Source: Vulcanimicrobiota bacterium (GTDB taxonomy: Bacteria; Vulcanimicrobiota; Vulcanimicrobiia; Vulcanimicrobiales; Vulcanimicrobiaceae). Taken from it: a stretch of DNA of 64,000 nt. The notes beneath the pieces were generated by a model. The model did not search any database. It worked only from the letters and a program-made list of their open reading frames with translations, and was not told the origin of the DNA. The translations under genes and the position numbers were made by a program. How positions within the stretch are numbered: the stretch's first letter is position 1; each line of letters begins with the position of its first letter. Below, one piece after another: positions 46,064-54,969 of the stretch. The DNA lies in contig PLLF01000070.1 in assembly GCA_003140855.1 (NCBI GenBank), forward strand, positions 26,254 through 90,253, given 5' to 3'.

Positions 46064-47386
46064 ATGCTTGGCATCAAAATGGGACTGCTCGCTGCAGCCG
46101 GGCTTATTGCAGCCGGGCTCGTTTCCGCGTCCGTCGGCCAGCAGCCGTCGTATGCCGGGCGCGGACCGATCGTCGTTATCCCGATAACCGGAACCGTCGA
46201 CGACGGCATGGACCACCTGGTCCAGCGTTCGGTGGAAGCCGCGCAACGCGAGGGCGCCTCGGCCATCGTGCTCGACGTGAACTCTCCGGGCGGCGTCCTG
46301 GAAGCTGCGCTCGACATTAAGGATGCGATCCTGGACGCTCGCATTCCGACCTACGCCTACGTTCACGGCAGAGCGTATTCGTCCGCGGCGCTCATCACGC
46401 TGGCGGCGCAACACATTTATATGGCTCCGGGTGCATCGATCGGCGAGGCCGAGCCCTTCCCCGCAACTTCCAAACTGATCTCCGCCGTCAAAGCGGAATT
46501 CAAATCGACCGCCGAACGGAACCATCGCGATCCTCTGATCGCTGCGGCCATGGTCGATAAGAGCATCGATCTGCCGAAGTACAAGCAGCCCGGGCAAAAC
46601 CTCACGCTCGATACGCAAGCTGCGTTGAAAACAAAGATCGCCGACGGCGAGGCCGACTCATTCGCCGCGATGCTGGCCGCCAACCATTTGACCGGTCCGC
46701 AAGAAGCGCCGCAGTACACATTCGCCGAGCAAGTGGCGCGCTTTGCCACCAATCCGGCCGTCAGCGGCTTGCTTTTGACGCTCGGCTTTTTGGGACTCCT
46801 CATTGAGATGCAAACCCTGCACGGCATCGCCGGCGTTATCGGCGTCGCTTCGCTCGCGCTGTTTTTCGGCTCGCACATCTATGCCGGGTTCAGCAACGGC
46901 TGGGTGATCGTGCTCGCGATCGCGGGCGTCGTAGGAATTCTGTACGAGCTGCACATCGTTCCGGGCCATGGCGCGCCCGGAATATTCGGCGGCATAGCTT
47001 TGCTCGCAGCGATCTTGCTGGCATTCGGTTTGCCATTCTTTTCCGTCGCGATGGAAACGCTCGCAACGGCAGTCATCTTGACAGTCGTGTTCTTCTACTT
47101 CGCAACGCGGGCGTTTCCGCAAAATGCCTGGATTGCGAAGCTCACATTCGCCAGCGCCCAAGGGCCCGATTACGTGACCAGCCGCGACCTCTCGCACTTG
47201 CGCGGGCAAAGCGGCACGGCCACCTCGTACCTTCGCCCGGCGGGCGTCGCTACCGTTGACGGACGGCGGATCGACGTGCTGACGCAAGGTGAATTCATTC
47301 CGGCAGGTACACCTATTCGCGTGACCCGTGTCGAAGGCGCGCGCGTCTTCGTCGAACCAATCGACATGCCGAACTACAAGGAGTAA
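46064..47386 (+). CDS. NfeD-family membrane serine protease (long form, ClpP-like)
   Basis: 440 aa. After a signal/anchor, residues 30-220 form a ClpP/SppA-like protease domain (VLDVNSPGGVLEAALDIKDAI, YVHGRAYSSAALITLAA with the likely catalytic serine). Four membrane helices (about 225-350) and a C-terminal OB-fold NfeD domain (GTATSYLRPAGVATVDGRRIDV) follow. The long NfeD form typically lies next to a stomatin or flotillin gene, as here, and the pair is linked to membrane microdomain upkeep. Confidence 0.9.
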   Translation: MLGIKMGLLAAAGLIAAGLVSASVGQQPSYAGRGPIVVIPITGTVDDGMDHLVQRSVEAAQREGASAIVLDVNSPGGVLEAALDIKDAILDARIPTYAYVHGRAYSSAALITLAAQHIYMAPGASIGEAEPFPATSKLISAVKAEFKSTAERNHRDPLIAAAMVDKSIDLPKYKQPGQNLTLDTQAALKTKIADGEADSFAAMLAANHLTGPQEAPQYTFAEQVARFATNPAVSGLLLTLGFLGLLIEMQTLHGIAGVIGVASLALFFGSHIYAGFSNGWVIVLAIAGVVGILYELHIVPGHGAPGIFGGIALLAAILLAFGLPFFSVAMETLATAVILTVVFFYFATRAFPQNAWIAKLTFASAQGPDYVTSRDLSHLRGQSGTATSYLRPAGVATVDGRRIDVLTQGEFIPAGTPIRVTRVEGARVFVEPIDMPNYKE

Positions 47387-47389
47387 GTC

Positions 47390-48406
47390 TTGGGCGCTAC
47401 AATCGTCGCGACGATCATTTTCTTCATCGCCATCATCCTATTCTTTACATTCCTTTACTATTTTCCGATCGGCATGTGGTTCAGAACGGTCGCAGCGGGC
47501 GTGCCGCTGTCGATCGGCTCGCTCATTCGCATGCGCATCATCGGCATTCCGCCGAGCGTTATCGTGACAAACCTCGTGCGCGCGCGCAAAGCGGGGCTTC
47601 CGCTAAACGTCGATCAGTTGCAGTCGCACTACCTAGCGGGCGGCAACATAGAAAACTGCGTGCTCGCGATGATCGCCGCACAGCGCGCGCAGATACCGTT
47701 GGAATGGCAGCGGGCGGCCGCGATCGATCTCGCAGGCCGTAACGTTTTGGAAGCGCTGCAGACCTCGGTCAACCCGAAAGTCATCGAGACACCTATTTTT
47801 CAAGGCGTCGCGCAAAACGGGATCCAGTTAAACGTCAAAGCGCGTATTACGGTAAGAAGCAATTTAGATCGCTACGTCGGCGGCGCGGGCGAGCCGACCA
47901 TCGTCGCGCGCGTTGGTGAAGGCGTTGTCTCCGCAGTCGGCGCGGCGCTCGATCACAAACAAGTGCTGGAGTATCCAGATCGCATCAGCAAGGCAGTGCT
48001 CGCCAAGGGACTCGATGCTGGAACCGCCTTCGAAATAGTCTCCATCGATATCGCCGACGTGGACGTCGGTAAGAACATCGGCGCCGAGCTGCAGATGTCG
48101 CAAGCCGAGGCCGATCGCCGGATCGCCCAAGCCAAAGCATCAGAGCGGCAATATGCGGCGCAAGCTGCCGAACAGGAAATGAAGGCCGAAACGCAGCGCA
48201 TGCGCGCCAAAGTGGTTGACGCCGAAGCTTCCGTGCCGCAGGCGATCGCCGAATCTTTCCGCAGCGGCAATCTGGGCATCATGGATTATTACCGGATGAA
48301 GAACATTCAGGCCGATTCGGAGATGCGCGGCTCGATCTCGAGCAGCGTCACCCAATCCGATCAGGGCCCGCCGCCCTCGGCTCCGCCCTCGCCGCCGCCC
48401 AAGTAA
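47390..48406 (+). CDS. floA: Flotillin-like protein FloA
   Basis: 338 aa. One N-terminal membrane hairpin (residues 1-27), then the flotillin/SPFH domain with [30 protein letters not shown] and the coiled-coil rich in Ala and Glu ([25 protein letters not shown]). A Pro/Ser tail ends it. TTG 47390 has AAGGAG five bases upstream. Organises membrane microdomains with NfeD. Confidence 0.93.
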   Translation: MGATIVATIIFFIAIILFFTFLYYFPIGMWFRTVAAGVPLSIGSLIRMRIIGIPPSVIVTNLVRARKAGLPLNVDQLQSHYLAGGNIENCVLAMIAAQRAQIPLEWQRAAAIDLAGRNVLEALQTSVNPKVIETPIFQGVAQNGIQLNVKARITVRSNLDRYVGGAGEPTIVARVGEGVVSAVGAALDHKQVLEYPDRISKAVLAKGLDAGTAFEIVSIDIADVDVGKNIGAELQMSQAEADRRIAQAKASERQYAAQAAEQEMKAETQRMRAKVVDAEASVPQAIAESFRSGNLGIMDYYRMKNIQADSEMRGSISSSVTQSDQGPPPSAPPSPPPK

Positions 48407-48407
48407 C

Positions 48408-48611
48408 GTGCCCCGAACGCATCCCAGGCCGCCGGTGGCGCCAGAACCGCCGCCGGCGCCGAACCCTCCCCATGCCGGGTCTTTGCACGGACTCTTCGAA
48501 GATGGGAACAGTCTTTTACGAGCCGTCATCGCGGCTGAGGTGCTCGGGCCGCCCCGGGCACTAAGGGAGCACGAACTCTGGAGTCAACGACCGAACGAAC
48601 CGTCGACCTAA
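48408..48611 (+). CDS. Small protein of unknown function downstream of floA
   Basis: 67 aa from GTG 48408, one base after the floA stop. Residues 1-26 are Pro/Ala-rich; the rest (SLHGLFEDGNSLLRAVIAAEVLGPPRALREHELW) is amphipathic and looks like a genuine folded or helical segment. It overlaps the proposed start of phoH by 34 bases. I recognise no family; kept because of position and composition. Confidence 0.45.
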   Translation: MPRTHPRPPVAPEPPPAPNPPHAGSLHGLFEDGNSLLRAVIAAEVLGPPRALREHELWSQRPNEPST

Positions 48612-49534
48612 GCGAACTCACCGATCAATTTCGGCTGTTCGGAAAGTTCGATCAGAATCTTTCGGCTCTGGAGGACGCGCTCTCGGTTTCGTTGCGCGTC
48701 GATGGCCATAGCCTTGTCGTGCACGGCGAAACGGGCGCTGTCGAGCAAGCCTATGACGTTGTGAAACGCATGCTGGATGCAGCGGTGCGCGGCGTGCAGC
48801 TTACACCCGACGACGTAGCGCTGGCAGCCTCAGACGTGTTGGGCGGCACCGAATCATCGGCGCTCCCCGAGACGTTGTTTCGATCGCATCGCGGTGGTGA
48901 GATCCGTCCGAAAACCGCTGGGCAGCGCAAGTTCGTCGAATCTATCGACCGCAACACGCTGACATTCGGAATCGGTCCGGCCGGGACGGGCAAGACATTC
49001 TTGGCTGTGGTGATGGCAGTGCGCGCGCTGCGCTCGCGTCATGTCGAGCGCGTCATCCTATCACGCCCGGCCGTCGAAGCCGGCGAGAAACTCGGGTTCT
49101 TGCCGGGCGATCTGAAGGACAAAGTGGATCCCTACTTGCGGCCGCTGTACGACGCGCTCTCCGAATTGATGGACGATCCGCTCGTGTCGCGCTATCTGGA
49201 GCGCGGCACCATCGAAGTGGCGCCCCTTGCCTATATGCGCGGACGCACGCTCTCGGGTGCATTCGTGATTCTCGACGAAGCGCAAAATGCCACGCGCGAT
49301 CAGTTAAAAATGTTCTTGACGCGCTTAGGCGCAGGTTCGAAAATGATCGTGAACGGCGACATAACGCAAGTGGATCTGCCCGGCGGCGTGCAGAGCGGGC
49401 TGCTGGAAGCGCCGCGCCGTTTCGGCGGCTTGCCCGATATCGGCATCGTCGAACTAACCGACACCGACGTCGTACGCCATCCGTTGGTGACGGAGATCAT
49501 TCGCGCGTACGCATCCGATCGTGGAATGCGGTGA
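48578..49534 (+). CDS. phoH: PhoH-like ATPase, CTG start
   Basis: 318 aa from CTG 48578, the normal length of the PhoH/YbeZ family. The CTG has AAGGGAG ending 8 bases upstream. From there the frame reads through LFGKFDQNLSALEDALSVSLRV, the family N-terminus; the first TTG in frame is 48692, after this region. Walker A is GPAGTGKT and Walker B FVILDEAQNAT. It is an RNA-associated ATPase that usually neighbours ybeY, as here. Confidence 0.92.
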   Translation: MESTTERTVDLSELTDQFRLFGKFDQNLSALEDALSVSLRVDGHSLVVHGETGAVEQAYDVVKRMLDAAVRGVQLTPDDVALAASDVLGGTESSALPETLFRSHRGGEIRPKTAGQRKFVESIDRNTLTFGIGPAGTGKTFLAVVMAVRALRSRHVERVILSRPAVEAGEKLGFLPGDLKDKVDPYLRPLYDALSELMDDPLVSRYLERGTIEVAPLAYMRGRTLSGAFVILDEAQNATRDQLKMFLTRLGAGSKMIVNGDITQVDLPGGVQSGLLEAPRRFGGLPDIGIVELTDTDVVRHPLVTEIIRAYASDRGMR

Positions 49535-49953
49535 TTCAGTTGCGCGATGACGTTGGGGACGCAGATATAAACGTGCGGCGCCTCAAGAGCGTTGCTCAGA
49601 AATTGTTGCACGCGACCGGCCGCACGGATGGCGAGCTTTCGATTCTCTTAACGGACGACGCGCGTATTCGGGAACTGAACCGCACGCACCGCGGCAAAGA
49701 CAAGGCAACCGACGTCCTCAGCTTCCCCGGTGCCGCCCCCATGCTGGGCGACATTGTGATCAGCGTGGATACCGCGCGCCGGCAAGCCGCGGATTACGAT
49801 GCTCCGCTGCAAAACGAAATCAACCGCCTGTTGATACACGGGGTGCTTCACGTGCTAGGGCACGATCATCACGAACCCGCCGAACGCGCTGCGATGGAGG
49901 CTGAAGAACGCCGGCTCGCAAGCGCGATCGCGATGCCATGGCCGTATGACTGA
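49531..49953 (+). CDS. ybeY: YbeY endoribonuclease (rRNA maturation)
   Basis: 140 aa. The zinc site HGVLHVLGHDH gives the three histidines of the family; ATDVLSFP is the second signature. It matures 16S rRNA ends and helps ribosome quality control. GTG 49531 overlaps the phoH stop (GTGA). Confidence 0.96.
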   Translation: MIQLRDDVGDADINVRRLKSVAQKLLHATGRTDGELSILLTDDARIRELNRTHRGKDKATDVLSFPGAAPMLGDIVISVDTARRQAADYDAPLQNEINRLLIHGVLHVLGHDHHEPAERAAMEAEERRLASAIAMPWPYD

Positions 49954-50716
49954 CAATTTGCCGCCGCCATCGCGCGAACACCCGCAGCCCGAGTACACGC
50001 GCATTACCGAATCGAAATTTTGGAGCTCGTTTCACTATGCGTTCTCGGGGATAATGTATGCCACGCGCACGCAGCCGAACATGCGCATCCACCTGCTGAT
50101 AGCGGCGCTGGTTCTGATCGCGACGATGCTGTTGCGTTTGGATCGCTTGTACGTCATCGCGGTCATCATCATGATCGTCATCGTGCTTTCGCTCGAGCTT
50201 TTCAACACTGCGATCGAAGCGGTCGTCGACTTGTTGACCGTCGCGCATCATCCGCTCGCCAAGACTGCCAAAGACGCTTCCGCGGGCGCCGTGTTCATTG
50301 GAAGTGTCGGCGCGGTGCTGGTCGGCTACCTCGTGTTTTATCAGGGCATCCAGCAAGGCGGGCCGCGCGTGTATACGGCGGTAGCTGCGGTTCCCTCAAA
50401 CGTGGTGCTGGTGATGTTTGCGGTGGTGTTGATCGGCGCGATTCTCGCCAAGGCGTTCACCGGCAAGGGGACGCCGTTTCAGGGCGGCGCCGTTTCCGGA
50501 CACACGGCGCTCGCGTTTGCGGCGGCCACCGGGCTGGCGCTTATTTTCCAGCGCCCGCTGGTTGCCGTGCTGGCCTATTTCGTCGCTTTCCTGGTCGCGC
50601 AAAGCCGGGTCGAGGCACGCATTCACAACGTCTTTGAAGTCTCGTGGGGCGCCGTGTTGGGCAGCCTCTTGGCGCTCGCGGTCTTCGTGCTGGCGCGTCC
50701 CGGCGGTGTGCTATAA
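49946..50716 (+). CDS. Diacylglycerol kinase fused to a PAP2-type phosphatase domain
   Basis: 256 aa. Residues 20-115 are a DgkA/undecaprenol kinase domain (FWSSFHYAFSGIMYATRTQPNMRIH, ELFNTAIEAVVDLL, DASAGAVFIGS). The C-terminal part has membrane helices with GGAVSGHTALAFAAATGLAL and a final R-x-H/ARIHN-VFEV segment like the PAP2 lipid phosphatase signature, so kinase and phosphatase act on the same membrane lipids in one protein. ATG 49946 overlaps ybeY by 8 bases. Confidence 0.85.
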   Translation: MTDNLPPPSREHPQPEYTRITESKFWSSFHYAFSGIMYATRTQPNMRIHLLIAALVLIATMLLRLDRLYVIAVIIMIVIVLSLELFNTAIEAVVDLLTVAHHPLAKTAKDASAGAVFIGSVGAVLVGYLVFYQGIQQGGPRVYTAVAAVPSNVVLVMFAVVLIGAILAKAFTGKGTPFQGGAVSGHTALAFAAATGLALIFQRPLVAVLAYFVAFLVAQSRVEARIHNVFEVSWGAVLGSLLALAVFVLARPGGVL

Positions 50717-50717
50717 T
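50712..50717 (+). promoter_or_regulatory. Extended -10 promoter for the CBS-domain gene
   Basis: TGCTATAAT, a perfect TATAAT with upstream TG (50709-50710), overlapping the stop codon of the kinase gene. No clear -35. It lies 9 bases before TTG 50727 and 21 before GTG 50739, so the mRNA would be leaderless or nearly so. Confidence 0.55.
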
Positions 50718-50738
50718 GGCCGCGCATTGGACAGCACC

Positions 50739-52049
50739 GTGACCCACCCCATCTCGGGCTATGAGATTGCGGCGCTCGTCATCCTGGTGCTGCTGGCCGC
50801 GTTTTTTGCCGCCTCCGAGGCCGCCCTGGTCGCCGTTTCCCGCCTCCGCGCCCGCACGATGGTCGAGCGCGGGCTCAAACGCGCCCGGGCCGTTCTGGCG
50901 CTCACCGAGGACCGTAACCGGTTCTTAACCTCCATCCTGATCGCGAACACGTGCGTATTACTGGCGGCCGACTCGCTGGCCACTTACATTTTCATACGCA
51001 TGGGAATCCCCGACGCTGCCGTGATCTCAACGATCGTCATGGCGTTCATCTTGCTTCTCTTCGGTGAGATCATTCCGAAAACGATCGCCGTTTCCGACAG
51101 CGAACGCTGGGCGCTGCGGCTGGCCCCTACGATGCGCCGCATCGCGGGGTTTCTCAACCCGCTCGTTTACTCATTTCAAGTGCTTGCGAGCATATTCGTG
51201 CGTCCGTTCGGCATCACGCCAACGCGTCAAATCTTCGTGACCGACGAAGACATCCGCACGATTGCGACCGTTGCAGCCGAACAGAACGTCCTTGAAGAGC
51301 AAGAACGCGAGATGATCCATTCGGTGATCGAGTTCGGCGACACGATCGTGCGCGAAGTGATGACGCCGCGACCTGAGATCGTCGCGGTTTCCGTCGAGGA
51401 CTCGCCCCGCCGCGCGCTCGATATCGTCATATCGGAGGGGTACTCGAAACTGCCGGTCTACGAAGAGTCGAAGGACGACATCATCGGCGTCGTGCACGAT
51501 CGCGAGCTGCTGATCAGCCTGGCGAACGGAACGATCAGCACGGTGCCGATCCGATCGCTGATGCGGCCGATCACGCACGTGCCGGAAAACAAGAAACTTG
51601 CCGAACTCTTGCGCGAAATGCAGCGCGATAAGTTTTCGATGGCGATCATCGTCGACGAGTACGGTGGAACCGCCGGCTTGGTCACGATGGAAGATCTGTT
51701 GGAAGAAATCGTCGGTGAGATCCGCGACGAGCACGACGAAGACGAACAAGAGCCGCTACGCATAGTCAGCGATCGCGAAGCGGTCGTCGACGCGGGCATG
51801 AATATCGAAGACGTCAACGCCAAACTCGGTACGAACCTGCCGCACGAAGAGTTCGAAACGATTGGGGGCTATGCCGTAGGCCTTTTTGGGCGGCTTCCCG
51901 GCGAAGGCGATGAAATCCAGGCCGACGATCACACGAAGTTGAAGATCGATCGCATGCGCGGCCGGCGCATCTTGGCGCTTCGGATATTTTCCAACGGTTT
52001 GACACGGGCAGCCCAAGAACGAGCGCGCGCGGAGGAAGATGCAGTCTAA
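50739..52049 (+). CDS. CNNM/HlyC-CorC-type membrane protein with CBS domains
   Basis: 436 aa from GTG 50739 (TTG 50727 is possible). N-terminal DUF21 membrane domain (AAFFAASEAALVAVSRLRAR, LFGEIIPKTIA), two CBS domains (about 215-330: REVMTPRPEIVAV, FSMAIIVDEYGGTAGLVTMEDLLEEIVGEI) and a C-terminal CorC_HlyC domain. Related proteins move magnesium or cobalt; the CBS pair binds nucleotides. Sits between dgk and cdd as in Firmicutes-like clusters. Confidence 0.92.
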   Translation: MTHPISGYEIAALVILVLLAAFFAASEAALVAVSRLRARTMVERGLKRARAVLALTEDRNRFLTSILIANTCVLLAADSLATYIFIRMGIPDAAVISTIVMAFILLLFGEIIPKTIAVSDSERWALRLAPTMRRIAGFLNPLVYSFQVLASIFVRPFGITPTRQIFVTDEDIRTIATVAAEQNVLEEQEREMIHSVIEFGDTIVREVMTPRPEIVAVSVEDSPRRALDIVISEGYSKLPVYEESKDDIIGVVHDRELLISLANGTISTVPIRSLMRPITHVPENKKLAELLREMQRDKFSMAIIVDEYGGTAGLVTMEDLLEEIVGEIRDEHDEDEQEPLRIVSDREAVVDAGMNIEDVNAKLGTNLPHEEFETIGGYAVGLFGRLPGEGDEIQADDHTKLKIDRMRGRRILALRIFSNGLTRAAQERARAEEDAV

Positions 52050-52515
52050 GGAAAAGGTTCGTTTCGAGGGGATCTCAGCCGAAGAATTTCGCAGCCGCGT
52101 GGGAATGGACGTTCTAGAGTTTCTGGCGCTGGCGTTGCCGAAGGCGCGCGAGGTTCGCGAGCAGGCTTACGCGCCGTACTCGGGATTTCGGGTCGGAGCG
52201 GCGCTGCTGGTCGACGGCGGGGAAATGTTTTGCGGCGCCAACGTGGAGAACGCCAGCTACGGCCTGGCGATCTGTGCCGAACGGAGCGCGGCGACGGGGG
52301 CGGTTTCGCACGGCCGGCGCGCGTTCGTGGCGATTGCGATCGTGGGTGCGGAAGGCGTAGGAACCGCGCCGTGCGGAACGTGCCGGCAATTTCTGAGCGA
52401 ATTCAACGCGCAACTGCCGGTCGTATATGCGACCAACGAGGGTTTCGTGGTCGCCGCGGTCGATCGGCTGCTTCCCGACGCATTTGGACCGGCCTCATTT
52501 AGCGCGCAAGGGTGA
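52039..52515 (+). CDS. cdd: Cytidine deaminase
   Basis: 158 aa. The zinc site is complete: NVENASYGLAICAERSA (Cys and catalytic Glu) and APCGTCRQFL (Cys-x2-Cys). AYAPYSGFRVGAAL is the substrate loop. Pyrimidine salvage. An N-terminal extension of about 25 residues is slightly longer than usual. Overlaps the previous gene by 11 bases. Confidence 0.95.
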   Translation: MQSKEKVRFEGISAEEFRSRVGMDVLEFLALALPKAREVREQAYAPYSGFRVGAALLVDGGEMFCGANVENASYGLAICAERSAATGAVSHGRRAFVAIAIVGAEGVGTAPCGTCRQFLSEFNAQLPVVYATNEGFVVAAVDRLLPDAFGPASFSAQG

Positions 52516-53261
52516 GCATGCCCGCCCGCGCTTACAAGACGACCGCCGTCGTCTTGCGGGGACGCACCTATGGTGAAGCGGATCGTATTCTGACATTTTT
52601 CTCCGTCGAGCGCGGAAAGATCGACGCGATCGCCAAAGGCTCGCGCCGCACCAAGAGCCACCTGGCCGGCAGGCTGGAGCTCGGCAACGAGGTTGCGCTG
52701 ACGATGCATCGCGGCAGAAATCTGGACGTGGTGGTCTCCGCCGAGATCGAAAATGCGTATTGGCAAAATCTGGTGGCGCCGGAGCGCTATGCGGCGGCCA
52801 ATCTCATCGTCGAATTGGTAGATACGTTCTGCGAGCCGGACTTAGCGATGCCGGAAATCTATGCGCTGCTGACTGGGGCGCTGCGCGCCATCGGACGCAG
52901 TGACGACGCGCTCGCACTCGTTCCACGTTTCTCGTTGCTTTTATTGGGCGCGCTGGGCTTGGCGCCGCCCGTCGATTCGTGCGTCATTTGCGGCGCTCCG
53001 CTGCAAGGAAAGACCGCGTGGCTCGATCAGGAGCAGGGCGGCTTTGGCGGCGAGGAATGCCGGCCCGCCTGGCACGACGCGGGGATCTTGGACGAAAACG
53101 ATATGGATAATCTGCGCGCACTCGCCGCACCGCGCGGTGATGCGTCGGCCGTTTTGCGTGCGACGCCAGTCGTTGCACGCGCAATTGAGACGCTTGTGAA
53201 TCATCATTTGGGGCGGCGTCCAAGGGCCGGCGCGCATGCAGCGGAGTTCGCCAAGAACTAA
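52512..53261 (+). CDS. recO: DNA repair protein RecO
   Basis: 249 aa. ARAYKTTAVVLRGRTYGEADRILTFFSVERGKIDAIAKGSRR is the OB-fold start; the C-terminal helical domain has a CVICG zinc element. Works with RecR to load RecA on gaps. GTG 52512 overlaps the cdd stop (GTGA); ATG 52518 is the alternative. Confidence 0.93.
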   Translation: MSMPARAYKTTAVVLRGRTYGEADRILTFFSVERGKIDAIAKGSRRTKSHLAGRLELGNEVALTMHRGRNLDVVVSAEIENAYWQNLVAPERYAAANLIVELVDTFCEPDLAMPEIYALLTGALRAIGRSDDALALVPRFSLLLLGALGLAPPVDSCVICGAPLQGKTAWLDQEQGGFGGEECRPAWHDAGILDENDMDNLRALAAPRGDASAVLRATPVVARAIETLVNHHLGRRPRAGAHAAEFAKN

Positions 53262-53262
53262 A

Positions 53263-53685
53263 ATGCCCGTGATGGCGCTGGACGTCGGTTCGAAGCGGAT
53301 CGGCGTGGCCGTTGCAGATCCGAGCGGGAGCTTTGCGCTTCCAATCCTTGTGCTGGAACGCACAAATGTGCAAGCCGACGTGCACCGCACCGTAGAGCTG
53401 GCAAAAGAATACGACGCGGACGAACTCGTCGTCGGCGATCCCATCCGGCTCTCGGGAGAACGCGGCCTTGCGGCCGAGCAGATCGATCGCTTCGTGGAAC
53501 ACCTGCAGAAAAAGTACTCAGGCCAAATTCATCGCGTCGACGAACGGCTGACGACGGCGCAAGCGCAAAGATCGCTGGTCGCCGCCGACGTGAGCCGGGC
53601 TAAGCGCAAGACCATCGTCGACAAGATGGCGGCCGCGCTGATTCTTGAAACTTTTCTGGCTAGACGGCGTTTATCGATGGAATGA
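53263..53685 (+). CDS. ruvX: Holliday junction resolvase-like / pre-16S rRNA nuclease (RuvX, YqgF)
   Basis: 140 aa RNase H fold. MALDVGSKRIGVAVADPSG, VVGDPIRLSGE and the C-terminal KMAAALILETFL carry the acidic residues (D at the start, E of DERLTT, D of VDKMAA). ATG 53263 follows the recO stop; the frame is open to 53236 inside recO. Followed by mltG, an order common in many bacteria. Confidence 0.93.
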   Translation: MPVMALDVGSKRIGVAVADPSGSFALPILVLERTNVQADVHRTVELAKEYDADELVVGDPIRLSGERGLAAEQIDRFVEHLQKKYSGQIHRVDERLTTAQAQRSLVAADVSRAKRKTIVDKMAAALILETFLARRRLSME

Positions 53686-54671
53686 AACGCGCGCTCGCAT
53701 TTGCGTTTACGGCGGTTGTCCTGGTTATCATAGCGGGCGCCGCCTGGATTGCGTTCGGAATTTTCGGAGATCGCTCGCGGCCGGCAGCGACTACGGGCGT
53801 GGTAATCCCGCAAGGGTCGACGTTTTCAGATATCGCGGCGCAATTACGCGAGGCCGGGATCATCGGCAACTCAACGATCTTTCGGCTCTACGCTAAGGCG
53901 TTGCATGCCGACACGCAAGCGCGGGCCGGCGAGTTTCGCTTCACGCCGCATCAAACCGAAGCCGAGGTATTGCAGCGCCTGCAAACCGGCGGCGCTCAAA
54001 TCGCCAAATGGATAACGATTCCTGAGGGCTATACCGCTAAGCAGATCGCTGCGCAACTGCAGAACGAGGGATTCGGCGACGCGCAAACCTATGCGTCCGC
54101 GTTCATGCACGATTCGATCGTGATCGATGGCGCCCGCACTGAGAATATGGAAGGGTACTTGTTCCCCGACACATACCTCATGCCGCTAGGCGCATCACCC
54201 GCCGCGATCGAAACGATCATGAGCTCGCAGTTCCGAAAAGAGCTGCCCGCCGATGCCGGACGCAAAGCGCGCGCCCGCGGGCTTACCGTCCCCGAAATCG
54301 TGACGCTGGCTTCGCTCATCGAACGCGAGGCCAAAGCCGATGACGAGCGGCCACTGATGGCCGGCGTCTACTATAACCGCTTGCGGCTAGGTATGCCGCT
54401 CGAGGTGGACGCAACGATCGAATATGCGCTCCCCGAGCACCAAACCGTCATCACCTATAGTGATTTACGGCTCGGTTCGCCTTATAATACTTACCTGCAC
54501 CAGGGGCTCCCGCCCACGCCGATCGCTAATCCTGGGCGGCCGTCGCTAGTCGCCGCACTCAATCCGCGCCCGTCCGAGTATCTGTACTATGTGTATAAAG
54601 GCCATGGGCACCACGTGTTCGCAAGAACACTCTCGGAGCAAAACGCGAACGTTGCCAAGTATTTGAAATAG
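53682..54671 (+). CDS. mltG: Endolytic murein transglycosylase MltG
   Basis: 329 aa. One N-terminal membrane anchor, a LysM-like region (TTGVVIPQGSTFSDIAAQLREAGII) and the YceG catalytic domain with the active glutamate in TLASLIEREAKADDERPLMAGVYYNRL. It cuts new glycan strands and sets their length. ATGA overlap with ruvX. Confidence 0.95.
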   Translation: MKRALAFAFTAVVLVIIAGAAWIAFGIFGDRSRPAATTGVVIPQGSTFSDIAAQLREAGIIGNSTIFRLYAKALHADTQARAGEFRFTPHQTEAEVLQRLQTGGAQIAKWITIPEGYTAKQIAAQLQNEGFGDAQTYASAFMHDSIVIDGARTENMEGYLFPDTYLMPLGASPAAIETIMSSQFRKELPADAGRKARARGLTVPEIVTLASLIEREAKADDERPLMAGVYYNRLRLGMPLEVDATIEYALPEHQTVITYSDLRLGSPYNTYLHQGLPPTPIANPGRPSLVAALNPRPSEYLYYVYKGHGHHVFARTLSEQNANVAKYLK

Positions 54672-54681
54672 GGAGAACGGC

Positions 54682-54969
54682 ATGTCAATCGACGGCGAAT
54701 CGGGCCAAGCGCAGCGGGACCTCGAGTTGCGCGACGTTCTCGTCATCAAGACGACGGGCGACGATAAACAATTGGAATTCGAAGTGATCGGCTTAGTGGA
54801 AGATGAAGAACACAAATCTTTCGCGGTGCTCTATTGTGAACCCGAGGACGAGTTCGTCGTGACCGATGCACAGGGGAATCTCTTGCAAGATGAGGATCTG
54901 GCGCAGGAAATCCTCGACGATTTTTTCGTCCTCGCTGAAGAATCAGGCGGTCAAGGAGCCGCCGAGTAG
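54682..54969 (+). CDS. DUF1292-family small acidic protein
   Basis: 95 aa, very acidic. DKQLEFEVIGLVEDEEHKSFAVLYC and the following acidic strand match DUF1292, small proteins often found after ruvX or mltG in Firmicutes-like genomes; function unknown. Shine-Dalgarno GGGAGA precedes ATG 54682. Its stop overlaps the proposed start of the next gene. Confidence 0.85.
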   Translation: MSIDGESGQAQRDLELRDVLVIKTTGDDKQLEFEVIGLVEDEEHKSFAVLYCEPEDEFVVTDAQGNLLQDEDLAQEILDDFFVLAEESGGQGAAE

